Assembly: GCF_016741855.1 (NCBI RefSeq)
Contig: NZ_JAERRH010000001.1
Span: forward strand, 186,001 to 250,000
Length of the DNA: 64,000 nucleotides
Source of the DNA: Streptomyces musisoli
Lineage (GTDB): Bacteria > Actinomycetota > Actinomycetes > Streptomycetales > Streptomycetaceae
Direction: 5' to 3'
Below are positions 34,286 to 43,873 of this stretch, piece by piece. The position numbers and the translations under genes are program-made. Every line of letters starts with the position of its first letter. Positions within the stretch are counted from its first letter, which is position 1. The notes under the pieces are model-generated. The model ran no database searches. It had not been told where the DNA came from and saw only the letters and a program-made list of their open reading frames with translations.

Positions 34286-35963
34286 CCTCGTCCGCGACGA
34301 AGTGCCGGAACGCCTGCTCGGCGAAGCCGGTCCACTGGCTGTGGTGCAGGATCGGGACGCGGCGCAGCTCGACGAGGATCTGCTTGCGGTGCGCGGGCGC
34401 GTCCGCGCCGCCGTCTTCCCGGGCGGTGGCGGGGATGTCGCGGGGCTGCATGCCGGACGGCCACACCGGGTCCCTGCCCGCGAGGACCGCGGCCACGATG
34501 TCCCGCAGTTCGTCGAGGGCGTCGGTCAGGGTCTCGTCCAGTCCGGTGAACAGAACGGCCACGTCCCTCACCGTCGTGCGGGCACCGACGACCCCGTCGG
34601 CGACGAGGCTCTTCCACAGTGCGCCCAGGTCCGTCTTGACGAGGACGGGCTGGTCCTTGTCCAGCTTCGTGTGGAAGTCGGCGGCGTGCAGTACGGCCGA
34701 GGCGATCGCCTGGAGCATGCCCTTGGCGCTGGCGAGCGCCGTGCCGGTCGGCTCGGGCATGTGCAGGCGCTCGGTCAGCACGTCCGCGGGGAGGGCTTCG
34801 ATGGCCCGGCCGATGGACGCGACCGCGGCGACCTCGTCCCTGGTCCGCTGCGCGTCCCACCACGGCCTTCCGACGCTGTAGTAGTCCTCGGCGTGCTGCT
34901 CGTCGGAGTCGGCCTGCTGGAAGACGCCCGGCAGCGCGTCCAGCGGGATGTCGGGGTTGACCTGCGGCTGGGCGCTGTCGTCCTTCCTCTCCATGGTCAC
35001 GTACATGTCGCCGATCTCGAACTCCCGCTCCTCCCTGTAACGGAGGATGTCGGCGGCGACCCTGCTGATCTCCCGGACGGTCGCGGTGAGTTGCGCGAGG
35101 TCCGCGAACGGCTCGGTGACGAACTCCAGGTTGCTGCCGTCCTGCTCCAGCTTCCAGGTCCTCCCGTAGAGCGACGCCCGGATCGGCTGCACCTCCGCCT
35201 CCGAGTCCGAGGCCGACTCGTCGGACGAACGCACGTAGGCGTCGCTGGACAGCTGCTGGAACTCGAAGCCGACCCGCGCACCCGTTTCCACCCGGCGTTG
35301 CACCGCCGCGCCGTCGCCCGCCACGGGCGCAGCGGAGGCCGTCTGCGCGGTGTTCTGCGCGGGGGCGCCCGGTTCCGCCTCCACCGCGCGCTGCACGGGC
35401 GCGGGGCCGGACATCACGCGGGCGGCGTTGGCCTCCGCGGCCCGCTCGAACCGGTCGCCCGGGTCGCTGAGGCTGAGCCCGCCGCCGGTGTCGGTGCCGG
35501 CGACCGGTCCCCGGCGCTGCTGGAGGACGTGGGTGAGTTCGTGCGCCAGCGTGTGCTTGTCCCGGCCGTTCCAGACGACGTGGCTGCCCGAGGTGTACGC
35601 CGACGCCCCGATCTCCGCCGCGGACCGCTGGGCCACGACGTCCGTGTGCAGGCGGACGCCGCCGAAGTCGGCGCCGCCGAACCTGCCCTCCATCTCGGAG
35701 CGCAGCCCCGTCTCCATCGGCGTGCCGGAGCTGCGCAGCACCTGGTGCACGAGGGAGCGCTGCACGGCGGGACCGTGCCCGCAGTTCGCGTCGTGCTCGT
35801 GCCGCCCGGCCTCGACGGCCGCCGTGACGGCGGCGTTGCCGGCGGCGCGCTGGAGCGCGAGAATCCCGGCCGCGCGTCCCGGCGGCAGCGGTGGCCGGGC
35901 CGTGCGGGCCGCCTCCTCCCTGCCCGTGGCGGCCTGCCGGCTTCCCTTGTGCTGTGCGCGCAC
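34260..35963 (-). CDS. DUF4157 (eCIS core) protein, candidate CIS cargo with amidoligase-like C-terminus
   Basis: 567-residue protein. N-terminus: ILALQRAAGNAAV, a motif common at CIS-associated proteins, then the DUF4157 domain (about 65-150) with GGVRLHTD and the zinc-type helix TLAHELTHVLQQRRG (HELTH, residues 141-145). VQR tripeptides occur at about 67, 190 and 221. The C-terminal half starts RVGFEFQ (232) followed by WKLEQDGSNLEFVTEPF (270-286), QVNPDIPL and KQILVELRRVP. These resemble the GxExE, DgS..Elvt.P and ELR motifs of GCS/amidoligase-like enzymes; that reading is an inference. It has no signal peptide. The GTG start is divergent from the sheath gene. A cargo or toxin role is inferred from DUF4157 and position. 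Confidence 0.8.
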   Translation of the reverse strand: MRAQHKGSRQAATGREEAARTARPPLPPGRAAGILALQRAAGNAAVTAAVEAGRHEHDANCGHGPAVQRSLVHQVLRSSGTPMETGLRSEMEGRFGGADFGGVRLHTDVVAQRSAAEIGASAYTSGSHVVWNGRDKHTLAHELTHVLQQRRGPVAGTDTGGGLSLSDPGDRFERAAEANAARVMSGPAPVQRAVEAEPGAPAQNTAQTASAAPVAGDGAAVQRRVETGARVGFEFQQLSSDAYVRSSDESASDSEAEVQPIRASLYGRTWKLEQDGSNLEFVTEPFADLAQLTATVREISRVAADILRYREEREFEIGDMYVTMERKDDSAQPQVNPDIPLDALPGVFQQADSDEQHAEDYYSVGRPWWDAQRTRDEVAAVASIGRAIEALPADVLTERLHMPEPTGTALASAKGMLQAIASAVLHAADFHTKLDKDQPVLVKTDLGALWKSLVADGVVGARTTVRDVAVLFTGLDETLTDALDELRDIVAAVLAGRDPVWPSGMQPRDIPATAREDGGADAPAHRKQILVELRRVPILHHSQWTGFAEQAFRHFVADEENRFHRDL

Positions 35964-36248
35964 CCCGCGCTCCCCTCGACGGCGGCTTCACCCGCGTCCT
36001 GTGACGTCCCGCCGCCGGACTGCGGTACCCCTCCAGGAGGGTGGGCGTTCGGCGGCACCGTCCCGGTCCTACCAGCGGGCCGGGCGGCCGCGGAAGGTAC
36101 GGAAGGGCAGTCCCGGGGGCAGGGCGGCCGGTTGCCCTTCGGGGCAGCGCGGTTGCCCCCGGTCCGGTCCCGGAGGACGTTCCGCCGCCCGGGGCACGCG
36201 CGTGAGGCTGAAGGCAGTCCTGTCTCGTACCCCTGAGGAGAGCAGAGC
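35964..36248. other. Divergent promoter region between cargo and sheath genes
   Basis: 285 bases without a credible gene. GGTTGCCC occurs twice around 36130-36160 and could pair with nearby GGGGCA. GAGGAG lies before the sheath ATG. No clear promoter hexamers were identified by eye. Confidence 0.45.
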
Positions 36249-37862
36249 ATGCCGTCCTACCTGTCGCCCGGCGTCTACGTCGAGGAGGTGGCCAGCGGCT
36301 CGCGCCCCATCGAGGGGGTGGGCACGTCGGTCGCGGCTTTCGTGGGGCTCGCGCCGGCCGGCCCGCTGAACGAGCCGACGCTGGTCACGAACTGGAGCCA
36401 GTACGTCGCGAGCTTCGGTGAGTTCACCGACGGGTACTACCTCGCGCACTCCGTCTACGGCTTCTTCCAGAACGGCGGCACCGCGGCCTACGTCGTCCGG
36501 GTGGGCGGCTCGGCCGAGGGCGCCGGCTCCCCGAACGGCTCGGCCGGCCGGTCCGCCGCCGCGCCGGCCGAGTCCGCCGCCACGGCCGCACTGCCGGCGG
36601 CGGAACCGCGGCAGCTCGGCACGTTCGCGGTGACGGCCGTCGCCTCCGGTGCCGAGGGCCCGCTGAGCGTCGAGGTCGCCGACCCGGAGGGCGAGGGCCC
36701 GGCGGAGCGCTTCCGACTGATCGTCAAGGACGGCGACAAGGCGGTGGAGACCTTCGACGTCACGGCGAAGAAGGGCGGCCGCAACTACGTCGTCACCCAG
36801 GTCAAGGAACGCTCCAGGCTCATCACGGTGACGGAGGCCGCGCCGGCCGCTCAGCTGGCCAGGCCGGACAACCAGACGCTCGCCCTTCCCGCCCCGCCGG
36901 CCGCACCGGCGCCGGCCCCGCGGGCGCCGTCGGGCACACCGCAGGACACGCACCCGGGGCCGGCCCACTACCTCGGCGACTCCGCCGACCGCACCGGCTT
37001 CGGCGGTCTGGAGGCCATCGACGAGATCTCCATGGTCGCGGTGCCCGACCTTATGGCCGCCTACCAGCGCGGGGCGATCGATCTGGAGGCCGTCAAGGCG
37101 GTCCAGCTCGGTCTGATCGCGCACTGCGAGCTGATGGGCGACCGGGTCGCCGTCATCGACCCGCCGCCCGGCATGAACGCCCGTCAGATCCGTGTGTGGC
37201 GGCAGGAGACGGCCGGCTACGACTCCAAGTACGCGGCCCTGTACTACCCGTGGATCAAGACGTTCGACCCGACCAGCGGCCAGTCCCGGCTGGTGCCGCC
37301 GAGCGGGCACGTGGCCGGCGTCTGGGCCCGCAACGACTCCGAGCGCGGCGTGCACAAGGCGCCCGCCAACGAAGTGGTGCGCGGTGCGGTGGACCTGGAG
37401 ATCCAGATCACCCGGGGCGAGCAGGACCTGCTCAACCCGATCGGCGTGAACTGCATCCGCGCCTTCCCGGGCCGCGGCATCCGCGTGTGGGGCGCCCGCA
37501 CCCTCTCCTCCGACCCGGCCTGGCGCTACCTGAACATCCGCCGGTACTTCAACTACCTGGAGGAGTCGATCCTGATCGGCACCCAGTGGGTGGTGTTCGA
37601 GCCGAACGACCATGCCCTGTGGGCCCGCATCCGGCGCAACATCTCGGCGTTCCTGGTCAACGAGTGGCGCGCCGGCGCCCTGTTCGGGCAGCGGCCCGAG
37701 GAGGCGTACTACGTCAAGTGCGACGAGGAGACCAACCCGCCGGAGTCGGTCGACGTCGGCCGGGTGGTGTGCGAGATCGGCATCGCCCCGGTCAAGCCGG
37801 CCGAGTTCGTCATCTTCCGGCTGGCCCAGTTCTCCAGCGGGAGCGGAGAGCTGGAGGAGTAG
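36249..37862 (+). CDS. cis2: CIS contractile sheath protein
   Basis: 537-residue phage tail sheath homologue that wraps the tube and contracts. The N-terminus SYLSPGVYVEEVASGSRPIEGVGTSVAAFVG is the classic sheath start. A variable insert (about 90-245; Pro/Ala-rich around 215-235) precedes the conserved C-terminus: GRGIRVWGARTLSSDPAWRYLNIRRYF, VVFEPND, ARIRRNISAFLVNEWRAGALFG, and FVIFRLAQFSSG. GAGGAG upstream of ATG supports the start. It is the first of the main + strand run of structural genes. Confidence 0.97.
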   Translation: MPSYLSPGVYVEEVASGSRPIEGVGTSVAAFVGLAPAGPLNEPTLVTNWSQYVASFGEFTDGYYLAHSVYGFFQNGGTAAYVVRVGGSAEGAGSPNGSAGRSAAAPAESAATAALPAAEPRQLGTFAVTAVASGAEGPLSVEVADPEGEGPAERFRLIVKDGDKAVETFDVTAKKGGRNYVVTQVKERSRLITVTEAAPAAQLARPDNQTLALPAPPAAPAPAPRAPSGTPQDTHPGPAHYLGDSADRTGFGGLEAIDEISMVAVPDLMAAYQRGAIDLEAVKAVQLGLIAHCELMGDRVAVIDPPPGMNARQIRVWRQETAGYDSKYAALYYPWIKTFDPTSGQSRLVPPSGHVAGVWARNDSERGVHKAPANEVVRGAVDLEIQITRGEQDLLNPIGVNCIRAFPGRGIRVWGARTLSSDPAWRYLNIRRYFNYLEESILIGTQWVVFEPNDHALWARIRRNISAFLVNEWRAGALFGQRPEEAYYVKCDEETNPPESVDVGRVVCEIGIAPVKPAEFVIFRLAQFSSGSGELEE

Positions 37863-37933
37863 GCGCACCGCCGTCCCGTGCCCCGCCTCCTCCCCCGCCC
37901 CCTGCACTTCTGATCCCTAAGGACAGCGAACAC

Positions 37934-38377
37934 ATGAGTCTCCAGCCGGGTGACGCCCTCACTTCACACAACTTCGGCCTCCAGATCGACGGCGTGATGG
38001 TCGAGTATCTGGCCGAGGTCAGCGGTCTCAGCATCGAGCAGGACGTCATCACCTACCAGCAGAACACCCCCAACGGCCAGAACGTGGTCAAGAACCTGCC
38101 GGGTGTGAAGAAGAACGGCACCTGCACGGTGGTGCGGGGCATGACCCAGTCGGCGTCGTTCACCCAGTGGATCAACGAGTCCATCACCGGCCAGATGTCC
38201 ACGGCCCGGAAGAACGCCTCCATCATCATGATGGACTTCCAGAACAACCCGGTGAAGCGCTACCACCTGCGCAACGCCTGGTGCAGCAAGATCGACGCGA
38301 GCACGGTCAAGGCCGGTGAGGCCTCCGCCCTCACCGAGACCGTGACCATCGCGTTCGAAGAACTGGTCATCGAGTGA
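37934..38377 (+). CDS. cis1: CIS inner tube protein
   Basis: 147-residue tube subunit of the T4 gp19/Hcp-like fold: LTSHNFGLQIDGVMVEYLAEVSGLSIEQDV, KNLPGVKKNGTCTVVRGMT, and the end ALTETVTIAFEELVIE are diagnostic. It polymerises inside the sheath. It starts 71 bases after the sheath stop. Its stop overlaps the following gene's ATG (TGATG). Confidence 0.96.
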   Translation: MSLQPGDALTSHNFGLQIDGVMVEYLAEVSGLSIEQDVITYQQNTPNGQNVVKNLPGVKKNGTCTVVRGMTQSASFTQWINESITGQMSTARKNASIIMMDFQNNPVKRYHLRNAWCSKIDASTVKAGEASALTETVTIAFEELVIE

Positions 38378-38901
38378 TGCGCCGTACGGCCTCAAGGGCG
38401 GCCGGCGTGGCCGCCCACTCGGACGGGCACGCCGCGGACCAGGGCGGCACCGGGGCGGACGCCACGGCTCCGGGCCCGGCCGCCGCCACCGCGCCGCCGG
38501 CAGCGCAGCAGGCGCCGTACCGGCAGGACGAGTTGCGCACCGAGTTCCCGTTCCAGCTGCCGCGCGGCTACGTCGACGAGGCGGGCACGGTCCACCGGGA
38601 CGGTGTCATGCGGCTGTCGACGGCGCGCGACGAACTCGTACCGCTGCGGGACGTGCGGGTCCAGGAGAACCCGGCGTTCCTCTCGGTCGTCCTGCTGGGC
38701 CGGGTCATCACCCGGCTCGGCACGCTCGCGATGGTGCACGACGGGGTCGTGGAGAACATGTTCGCCTCCGACCTGGCGTTCCTCCAGGACTTCTACCGCC
38801 AGATCAACGCGGAGGGCCACACGCGCGCGGCGGTCGACTGCCCGCACTGCTCGGAGTCCTTCGAGGTGGAACTCGGCGGGAGCCGCCTGGGGGAATCGTG
38901 A
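38377..38901 (+). CDS. CIS tail-assembly-chaperone-like protein
   Basis: 174-residue protein. A disordered Ala/Gly/Pro-rich N-terminus (1-48) is followed by a conserved domain, [48 protein letters not shown], and [16 protein letters not shown], then a CPHC half zinc ribbon. The sequence type and the position between tube genes suit a tail assembly chaperone. ATG 38377 overlaps the tube stop; GTG 38374 is also possible. The last codons CTG GGG GAA TCG TGA overlap a small gene in the -1 frame. Confidence 0.78.
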   Translation: MRRTASRAAGVAAHSDGHAADQGGTGADATAPGPAAATAPPAAQQAPYRQDELRTEFPFQLPRGYVDEAGTVHRDGVMRLSTARDELVPLRDVRVQENPAFLSVVLLGRVITRLGTLAMVHDGVVENMFASDLAFLQDFYRQINAEGHTRAAVDCPHCSESFEVELGGSRLGES

Positions 38902-39056
38902 CGTACGCGACCGACCGGCTGCACGAGGAGATCGCGTACATCGCCTACCACTTCCACTGGAGCATGGGGGACATCCTGGACCTGGAACACCACGACCGCC
39001 GCCGGTGGACGGGCGAGATCGCGTCCCTGGTGACGCGCGCGGCGTCGGAGGGCTGA
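38898..39056 (+). CDS. DUF6760-like small CIS protein
   Basis: 52-residue protein ([18 protein letters not shown]...[20 protein letters not shown]) rich in aromatic and histidine residues, found next to tail genes in actinobacterial CIS-type clusters as I recall (DUF6760). The GTG start overlaps the upstream stop as GTGA, in the -1 frame relative to it. This could be simple coupling or a frameshift product like phage gpG-gpGT chaperones. It could act in tube or tape-measure assembly. Confidence 0.75.
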   Translation: MTYATDRLHEEIAYIAYHFHWSMGDILDLEHHDRRRWTGEIASLVTRAASEG

Positions 39057-39059
39057 CGG

Positions 39060-42000
39060 GTGGGGTTCCTGAACCGGCTGCGCAGAGGCACGGCGAACGA
39101 CGGGCCGACGGAGCCGACGGCGCCACCGGCACCGGCACGCGCGACCGCTGACACGGCCGGGCCGGGGTCCGGGGCGTCCGGGGCGTTCGGGGCGTCCAGG
39201 GTGTCCGGGGCCACTGGGGCTGGGGCCGCTAGGGCCATTGGGGCATCCGGGGCGATTGGGCCCAGTGGGGCCACCGGAACCACCACTGGAACCAGTGGGG
39301 CTACTGGAGCCAGTGGGGCCGCCAGGGCCTCTGGGGTGTCCGGGGCCTCGAAAGTGTCGGGGGCCTCCCGGGGATTCGGGGCCACTGGGGTATCCGGGGC
39401 ATCCCGTGCGCCCGGGGCCTCCCGGGTTTCTGGGACCTCCCGGGTGTCTGGGGTCTCCCGCGCCTCCGGGGCCTCCCGGGTGTCTGGGGCCTCCCGGGTG
39501 TCTGGGGCCTCCGGGTCGCCCGGGGTATTCGGGGCGTCCGGGGGTGGGAACGCCGGAGGGCCCGGAGTCCGTATGCCGGGTGCCGAGGGACTGGGTGTCG
39601 GAAGGCCGGGTACCGCTGCGGCGTCCGCGTCGGCGCCGGGGTGGCCGGGGCTGGGGCCGATCCGGCGCAGCCTGGCCGCGGGCGGGTCCGGCGTGTCGGA
39701 CGCGGCCTTCGGCGGACGGCTGCCCACCTGGCAGAACCCGTCGTTCACGGCCACGGCTTCGCCCGCGGTGCTGGACGGCCCTTCCAGCGCCGGACTGACC
39801 AGCGGCGCACCCCGCCCCGCCCCGGCACGTCCGGTGGCGGGTCTGGAACTCCCGGCCGGGCAGCTCCCCCTCGCGGAGCCGGCCCCGACGGTCCAGCGGG
39901 CCCCGGCCGTGCCGCTGCGGCCGCTGCCGCCGACGGTCCCCGGCGTCCCCGTCCCCGTCCCCGGCTCCCGCACCGCCGCGACCGGCCGGTCGACCAGCGT
40001 GCAGCGGTCGGCGTCCGTGTCCGACGGATTGGCAACACCCGTTGCGCCGGGTCTCCCGGGCGCGCCGGATGGGCCCGACGCCGGCACGGCCTCGGCCGTC
40101 GTACGGCCCCGTCCGGGCGCGTCGCCTGCGGTCACACCGGTGCCGCCCGCGTCCGGCCTCCGAGTGCGGACCACCGCTACGGCCCCGGTGCCGTCGTCGC
40201 ACTCCTTCACCAGCGCCAGGACCGCGACGCCCCCGGTGCAGCGCCGCGTCCTGCCGTTGGCACGACGCCTCCCCACGCCGACGGACGCCGGCGCGGCCGG
40301 CTCGGGCTCCGCGCAGACCACCGGCGCGGCGACGGGGCGGGAGACGGCGCACGGGGACGGCGATGCCGTGCCTCGCGGCGCGTCGGGCACCGCCGCTCCG
40401 CCCCCGACCGCCGCGCCCTCGGCCGCACCCGCGCCCCCGCACATCCCCTCGCCCACGCCGGCACCCACTGCCATGCCCACCCCGTCCCCCACACGAGCAC
40501 CGTCACCCACGCCTGCACCCTCACCCACCCGCACACCCTCACCCACGCCTGCACCCTCATCCACGCGCGCACCCTCACCCACGGCCGCGACCATGCCCGT
40601 CCAGCGCCACGCGGGGGCGACCGAGGGAGAGCCCGCGGCCCCGGGCGGGGAGCCACGCCATGTGGACGAGACGCCGACCCCCGGCACTCGGACCGCCTTT
40701 GGGCAGGCCGCCGACACGGGCCGGTCCCCGGCGGAGGACCCGGCGGCTGTGCAGCGACGTCCCGCCGAGACGGGTGGACTCCTCGCGCCCACGTCGGCGG
40801 CAAGCGACCGTACGACGGCGGCGCCGGCCTCGGCTGCAAGCGACCGTACGACGGCGGCGCCGGCCTCGGCTGCAAGCGACCGTACGACGGCGGCGCCAGC
40901 CTCGGCTGCAAGCGACCGTAGGACGGCGGCGCCGGCCTCGGCTGCGAGCGACCGTACGACGGCGGCGACCGCCTCGGCGGCACGGTCCGGCCTCCGCCCG
41001 GCGGGCACCCCCGGCAGCCCTTCTCCCACGCCGGATCGCGAACTCCCGCTGCCGGGAACCTCTTCGGGCCCCGGGCTCGGGCGACCGCAGCGAGGATCGG
41101 ACACGTCCCGGCCTACGGCCGCCCCGGACCGCCGGTCGGCCACGGGTGCCTCCGCCGACTCGGCTCCCGTACGACGGGGTACGGGCCACGTACTGCGCGG
41201 CTCCGGTCCCCGGACGCCACGCCCGGGTCTCGGCGCCCCGCTTCCGTCCCGCCCGATCTCGCCGTCGGACAACGGCCCGTCGGCCCTGGACGCCGCTTCG
41301 TCGGCCCGGGGGGCCACCTTCTCGACCCCGAACGCCGCCTCGCCGGCCCCAAATCCCACCTCGCCGACCCCGAGTTCCACGTCATCGGCCCCGAGTTCCA
41401 CCTTGTCGGCCCCGACCCCGCATTCTCCGGAGGTCAACTCCCTTTCGGACAGGTTGACTTCGCCGGAAACCCCCGCCGTCGCGACTCCTGTCCAGCGCGC
41501 CGTCGGCAATGCGGCCGAGGGCGAAGGAACCGTCTCCCGCCCGCACCAGCCGGGGTCCGCGGTTCCGAGGCCGCCGCGGCCCGCGTCCTCCTCCCCGCAC
41601 GCGCCCGCCGAGCACCCGCGCTCCGACGGCGGCCAGGCTACGCGTTCCGTGGGCGACGGAGACGAGCGTGAGGGGCGCGGCGGAGACGGGCGGAATGGTC
41701 GTGGCGGAAACGAGCGTGATGGTCGCGGCGGAGCCCAGCGGAACGGTCGCGGCGGAAACGAGCGCGATGATCGCGACGGAGCCCAGCGGAACGGTCGCGG
41801 CGGAAACGAGCGCGATGATCGCGACGGAGCCCAGCGGAACGGTCGCGGCGGAAGCGAGCGGAGTGGTCGCGGCGGAGGCCGACCCGGTTCACCGCCGCAC
41901 GGACAGGTGCCCGACCGCGCCGACGGGCCCCTGCCGGTGCGGCCCGCGGTCCAGCGACGCTCCCGGGGCGGACCGGACCAACCGGCCGAAGTGACCCGGG

Positions 42001-43520
42001 CGGTCGGAGCGGCCGAACCGGACGCGGCCGGCCGGCCGAACCCGTGGGCCGGCACCGACACTTCATCGCCTCGACCGGCGTCACAGCCGTCAACCCAACC
42101 GGCGTCACAGCCTTCAACCCGACCGGCGTCACAGCCTTCAACCCGACCGGCGCCACAGCCATCGACCCGACCGGCGCCGCAACCGTCAACCCAACCGGCG
42201 CCACAGCCATCGACCCGACCGGCGCCGCAACCGTCAACCCAACCGGCGTCAGAGCCATCGACCCGACCGGCGTCACAGCCGACAGGGCCGGCCCCGGGCT
42301 CCTCAGCCACCTCGACTCGGCCCCCCGTTCAACCGGCCACGTCCTCCCCGGCCTCGGAGAAGCCTCCCGTCCGGCCCCGCCACAACTCCCCCTCCGCCGC
42401 GACGGACACCGTCGGCTCCGGCACCGGCGGCAGCAGCCGCACCGGCATCGGCAGCACCAGCACCAGCACCAGCACCAGCACCAGCACCAGCACCAGCACC
42501 AGCACCAGCACCAGCACCAGCAGCGTCCAACGGGCCGTGGCCGGCCGCCGCAGCCCGCTCGGCGCACCGGTGCCGGTCGTCCCCGCCGGTGCCACCCCGT
42601 TGACTGCCCCGGTGCTTCCGGCCCGGCCGGCCGCTCCCCCGACGGCGCCCTCGGTCCGGCCGGGCGCGCTCCCCGTGGCACCGGGCGCCGGCGAGACGGG
42701 ACCGGCCTTCCTCGCGCACCGCGGTCGGACCCCCATGGCACCGCCCCCCTCACCGGTGCCGGGTCCAGCGGGGCACGTCTCATCCGTGCCGGGTCCGGCG
42801 GGGCCCCCTCCCGTCCAGCGGGCCGCTCGCTATGCCGCGCCCGGTCCCCAGGGCACCCCGGCGGCCGCCCCGGACGGACCGGCACGGCCCCCGGCCACCG
42901 CCGCCGTCCCGCCTTCTCCGTCCCCGACCACCGCCGCCGTCACGCCTCCTCCGTCCCCGGTCGGCGGGACAGGTGCCGGGGCCGTGACCGCTGCGTCCGC
43001 CCGTCCCCCGGCAGCCGACGCGTCCGGGCAAGTGCTCCCCGTCCAGCGGTTCTGGCGCAAGCACACGTCCCCGTCCGACCGTCGGGGCGGCACCTCCGCC
43101 ACCGGTCACACCGCCGTCGGCGCGCTGGCCGCGTCGGCCGCCGCGACCGTCGCCACCGACCTGAGCCGAGGGAACGGACCGGCCGGCGGTCACCGAACCG
43201 ACACCCCGCCGCCGTACACCACCCGGCCCGCGACGCCACCGCCCCCGTACGGAGTACCGCCCGGCGGCCCGCCCCCATACGAGACGTCAACGGACGGACC
43301 GCCCCCGGGCCCGCCGCCCCCATACGCACCGGCCTCGGACGGCGGCCCACCGCCCGCGTACACGGAGATCCCCGCCGGCTCCTTCGACCCGAGGGAGCTG
43401 ACCGACTTCCAGCTCGACGAGCTCGTGCACCGCATCATCGGCCGCGTCACCCGGCTGATCCGTACCGAGCTGCGCATGGACCGCGAACGCATCGGCAGAC
43501 TCCGCGACCCACGCCGCTGA
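39060..43520 (+). CDS. Giant disordered VQR-repeat protein of the CIS locus
   Basis: 1486-residue protein. A short amphipathic start ([13 protein letters not shown]) leads into a collagen-like GASG tract. Very long Pro/Ala/Ser/Thr-rich sequence follows with several tandem repeats, and ten copies of VQR (near bases 39890, 40001, 40237, 40599, 40749, 41492, 41950, 42525, 42813, 43041). Only the C-terminus looks folded: [27 protein letters not shown] and [19 protein letters not shown], a likely helical pair. The start GTG is three bases after DUF6760. The same VQR tripeptides occur in the DUF4157 protein. Position between the tube genes and size raise a tape-measure or cargo-scaffold role; neither is shown. 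Confidence 0.72.
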   Translation: MGFLNRLRRGTANDGPTEPTAPPAPARATADTAGPGSGASGAFGASRVSGATGAGAARAIGASGAIGPSGATGTTTGTSGATGASGAARASGVSGASKVSGASRGFGATGVSGASRAPGASRVSGTSRVSGVSRASGASRVSGASRVSGASGSPGVFGASGGGNAGGPGVRMPGAEGLGVGRPGTAAASASAPGWPGLGPIRRSLAAGGSGVSDAAFGGRLPTWQNPSFTATASPAVLDGPSSAGLTSGAPRPAPARPVAGLELPAGQLPLAEPAPTVQRAPAVPLRPLPPTVPGVPVPVPGSRTAATGRSTSVQRSASVSDGLATPVAPGLPGAPDGPDAGTASAVVRPRPGASPAVTPVPPASGLRVRTTATAPVPSSHSFTSARTATPPVQRRVLPLARRLPTPTDAGAAGSGSAQTTGAATGRETAHGDGDAVPRGASGTAAPPPTAAPSAAPAPPHIPSPTPAPTAMPTPSPTRAPSPTPAPSPTRTPSPTPAPSSTRAPSPTAATMPVQRHAGATEGEPAAPGGEPRHVDETPTPGTRTAFGQAADTGRSPAEDPAAVQRRPAETGGLLAPTSAASDRTTAAPASAASDRTTAAPASAASDRTTAAPASAASDRRTAAPASAASDRTTAATASAARSGLRPAGTPGSPSPTPDRELPLPGTSSGPGLGRPQRGSDTSRPTAAPDRRSATGASADSAPVRRGTGHVLRGSGPRTPRPGLGAPLPSRPISPSDNGPSALDAASSARGATFSTPNAASPAPNPTSPTPSSTSSAPSSTLSAPTPHSPEVNSLSDRLTSPETPAVATPVQRAVGNAAEGEGTVSRPHQPGSAVPRPPRPASSSPHAPAEHPRSDGGQATRSVGDGDEREGRGGDGRNGRGGNERDGRGGAQRNGRGGNERDDRDGAQRNGRGGNERDDRDGAQRNGRGGSERSGRGGGRPGSPPHGQVPDRADGPLPVRPAVQRRSRGGPDQPAEVTRAVGAAEPDAAGRPNPWAGTDTSSPRPASQPSTQPASQPSTRPASQPSTRPAPQPSTRPAPQPSTQPAPQPSTRPAPQPSTQPASEPSTRPASQPTGPAPGSSATSTRPPVQPATSSPASEKPPVRPRHNSPSAATDTVGSGTGGSSRTGIGSTSTSTSTSTSTSTSTSTSTSTSSVQRAVAGRRSPLGAPVPVVPAGATPLTAPVLPARPAAPPTAPSVRPGALPVAPGAGETGPAFLAHRGRTPMAPPPSPVPGPAGHVSSVPGPAGPPPVQRAARYAAPGPQGTPAAAPDGPARPPATAAVPPSPSPTTAAVTPPPSPVGGTGAGAVTAASARPPAADASGQVLPVQRFWRKHTSPSDRRGGTSATGHTAVGALAASAAATVATDLSRGNGPAGGHRTDTPPPYTTRPATPPPPYGVPPGGPPPYETSTDGPPPGPPPPYAPASDGGPPPAYTEIPAGSFDPRELTDFQLDELVHRIIGRVTRLIRTELRMDRERIGRLRDPRR
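39163..39560 (+). repeat. Collagen-like GASG repeat tract
   Basis: About 130 codons of GASGx[10 protein letters not shown] repeats in the giant CIS protein. Glycine is at many third positions but without regular proline, so this is probably flexible linker rather than a triple helix. Confidence 0.85.
40797..40980 (+). repeat. 36-bp tandem repeat ([12 protein letters not shown])
   Basis: Five near-identical 12-residue units lie in the giant CIS protein. The nucleotide identity is higher than needed for the protein, so the expansion is recent. Confidence 0.9.
41680..41880 (+). repeat. 48-bp tandem repeat ([16 protein letters not shown])
   Basis: Three to four units of a highly charged Arg/Asp/Gly sequence lie inside the otherwise Pro/Ala-rich giant protein. 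Confidence 0.88.
42070..42282 (+). repeat. 24-bp tandem repeat (PSTRPASQ)
   Basis: About eight 8-residue units alternate [16 protein letters not shown] and PSTQPAPQ in the giant CIS protein. Confidence 0.9.
42451..42531 (+). repeat. AGCACC hexanucleotide microsatellite
   Basis: About 13 copies of AGCACC encode a Ser-Thr run just before a VQR motif. This is a likely hotspot for in-frame length change. Confidence 0.92.
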
Positions 43521-43873
43521 CCGACCACCGACCGACCGCCGACCGACCGCCGACCCACCACCCACCGACCACCAACCGACTGCCGACCAACGGCCACCGG
43601 CCGACCGACCGCCACCGTCCCACCACCGACCCACCACCAACCGACTGCCGACCGACGACCACCAGCCGACCGCCAACAGACGGCCAACCGGCCGCCGACC
43701 GACCGCCAACCGCCGACCACCGATCGACGGCTGCCGACCGACCGCCAGCCGACCACCGTCCCCCACCGACCGACCGCCGACCGATCACCAACCCACCACC
43801 GATCCCGCCCCCCACCGATCCCACCCCCACCCACCACCGACCCGCCACCGACAGAACAGGAAGGTCCGCCGCG
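43521..43873. repeat. CCGACC-type low-complexity tract between giant protein and tube genes
   Basis: 353 bases of degenerate CCGACC/CCACC repeats begin at the giant gene's stop (CGC TGA CCG ACC). They contain almost no G runs on the + strand and no gene I can support. One frame is open through to the tube gene but is pure low complexity. AGGAAGG near 43858 serves the next start. Confidence 0.85.

Noticed and set aside
38945..42310. 1121-codon open frame on the minus strand opposite the giant CIS gene
   Set aside because: It is a shadow of the GC-rich repetitive + strand gene: the composition is low-complexity Arg/Gly/Ser/Ala, there is no domain, and it crosses the end of the DUF6760 gene. 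The + strand frame has coupling to the operon and a folded-looking C-terminus.
43521..43873. CRISPR-like repeat array
   Set aside because: The CCGACC units are contiguous and degenerate, with no constant-length spacers and no cas genes.
42044..43873. Long N-terminal extension of the second tube protein
   Set aside because: The frame is open far upstream only because of low-complexity sequence; the tube fold begins right at ATG 43874, which has a good ribosome site.
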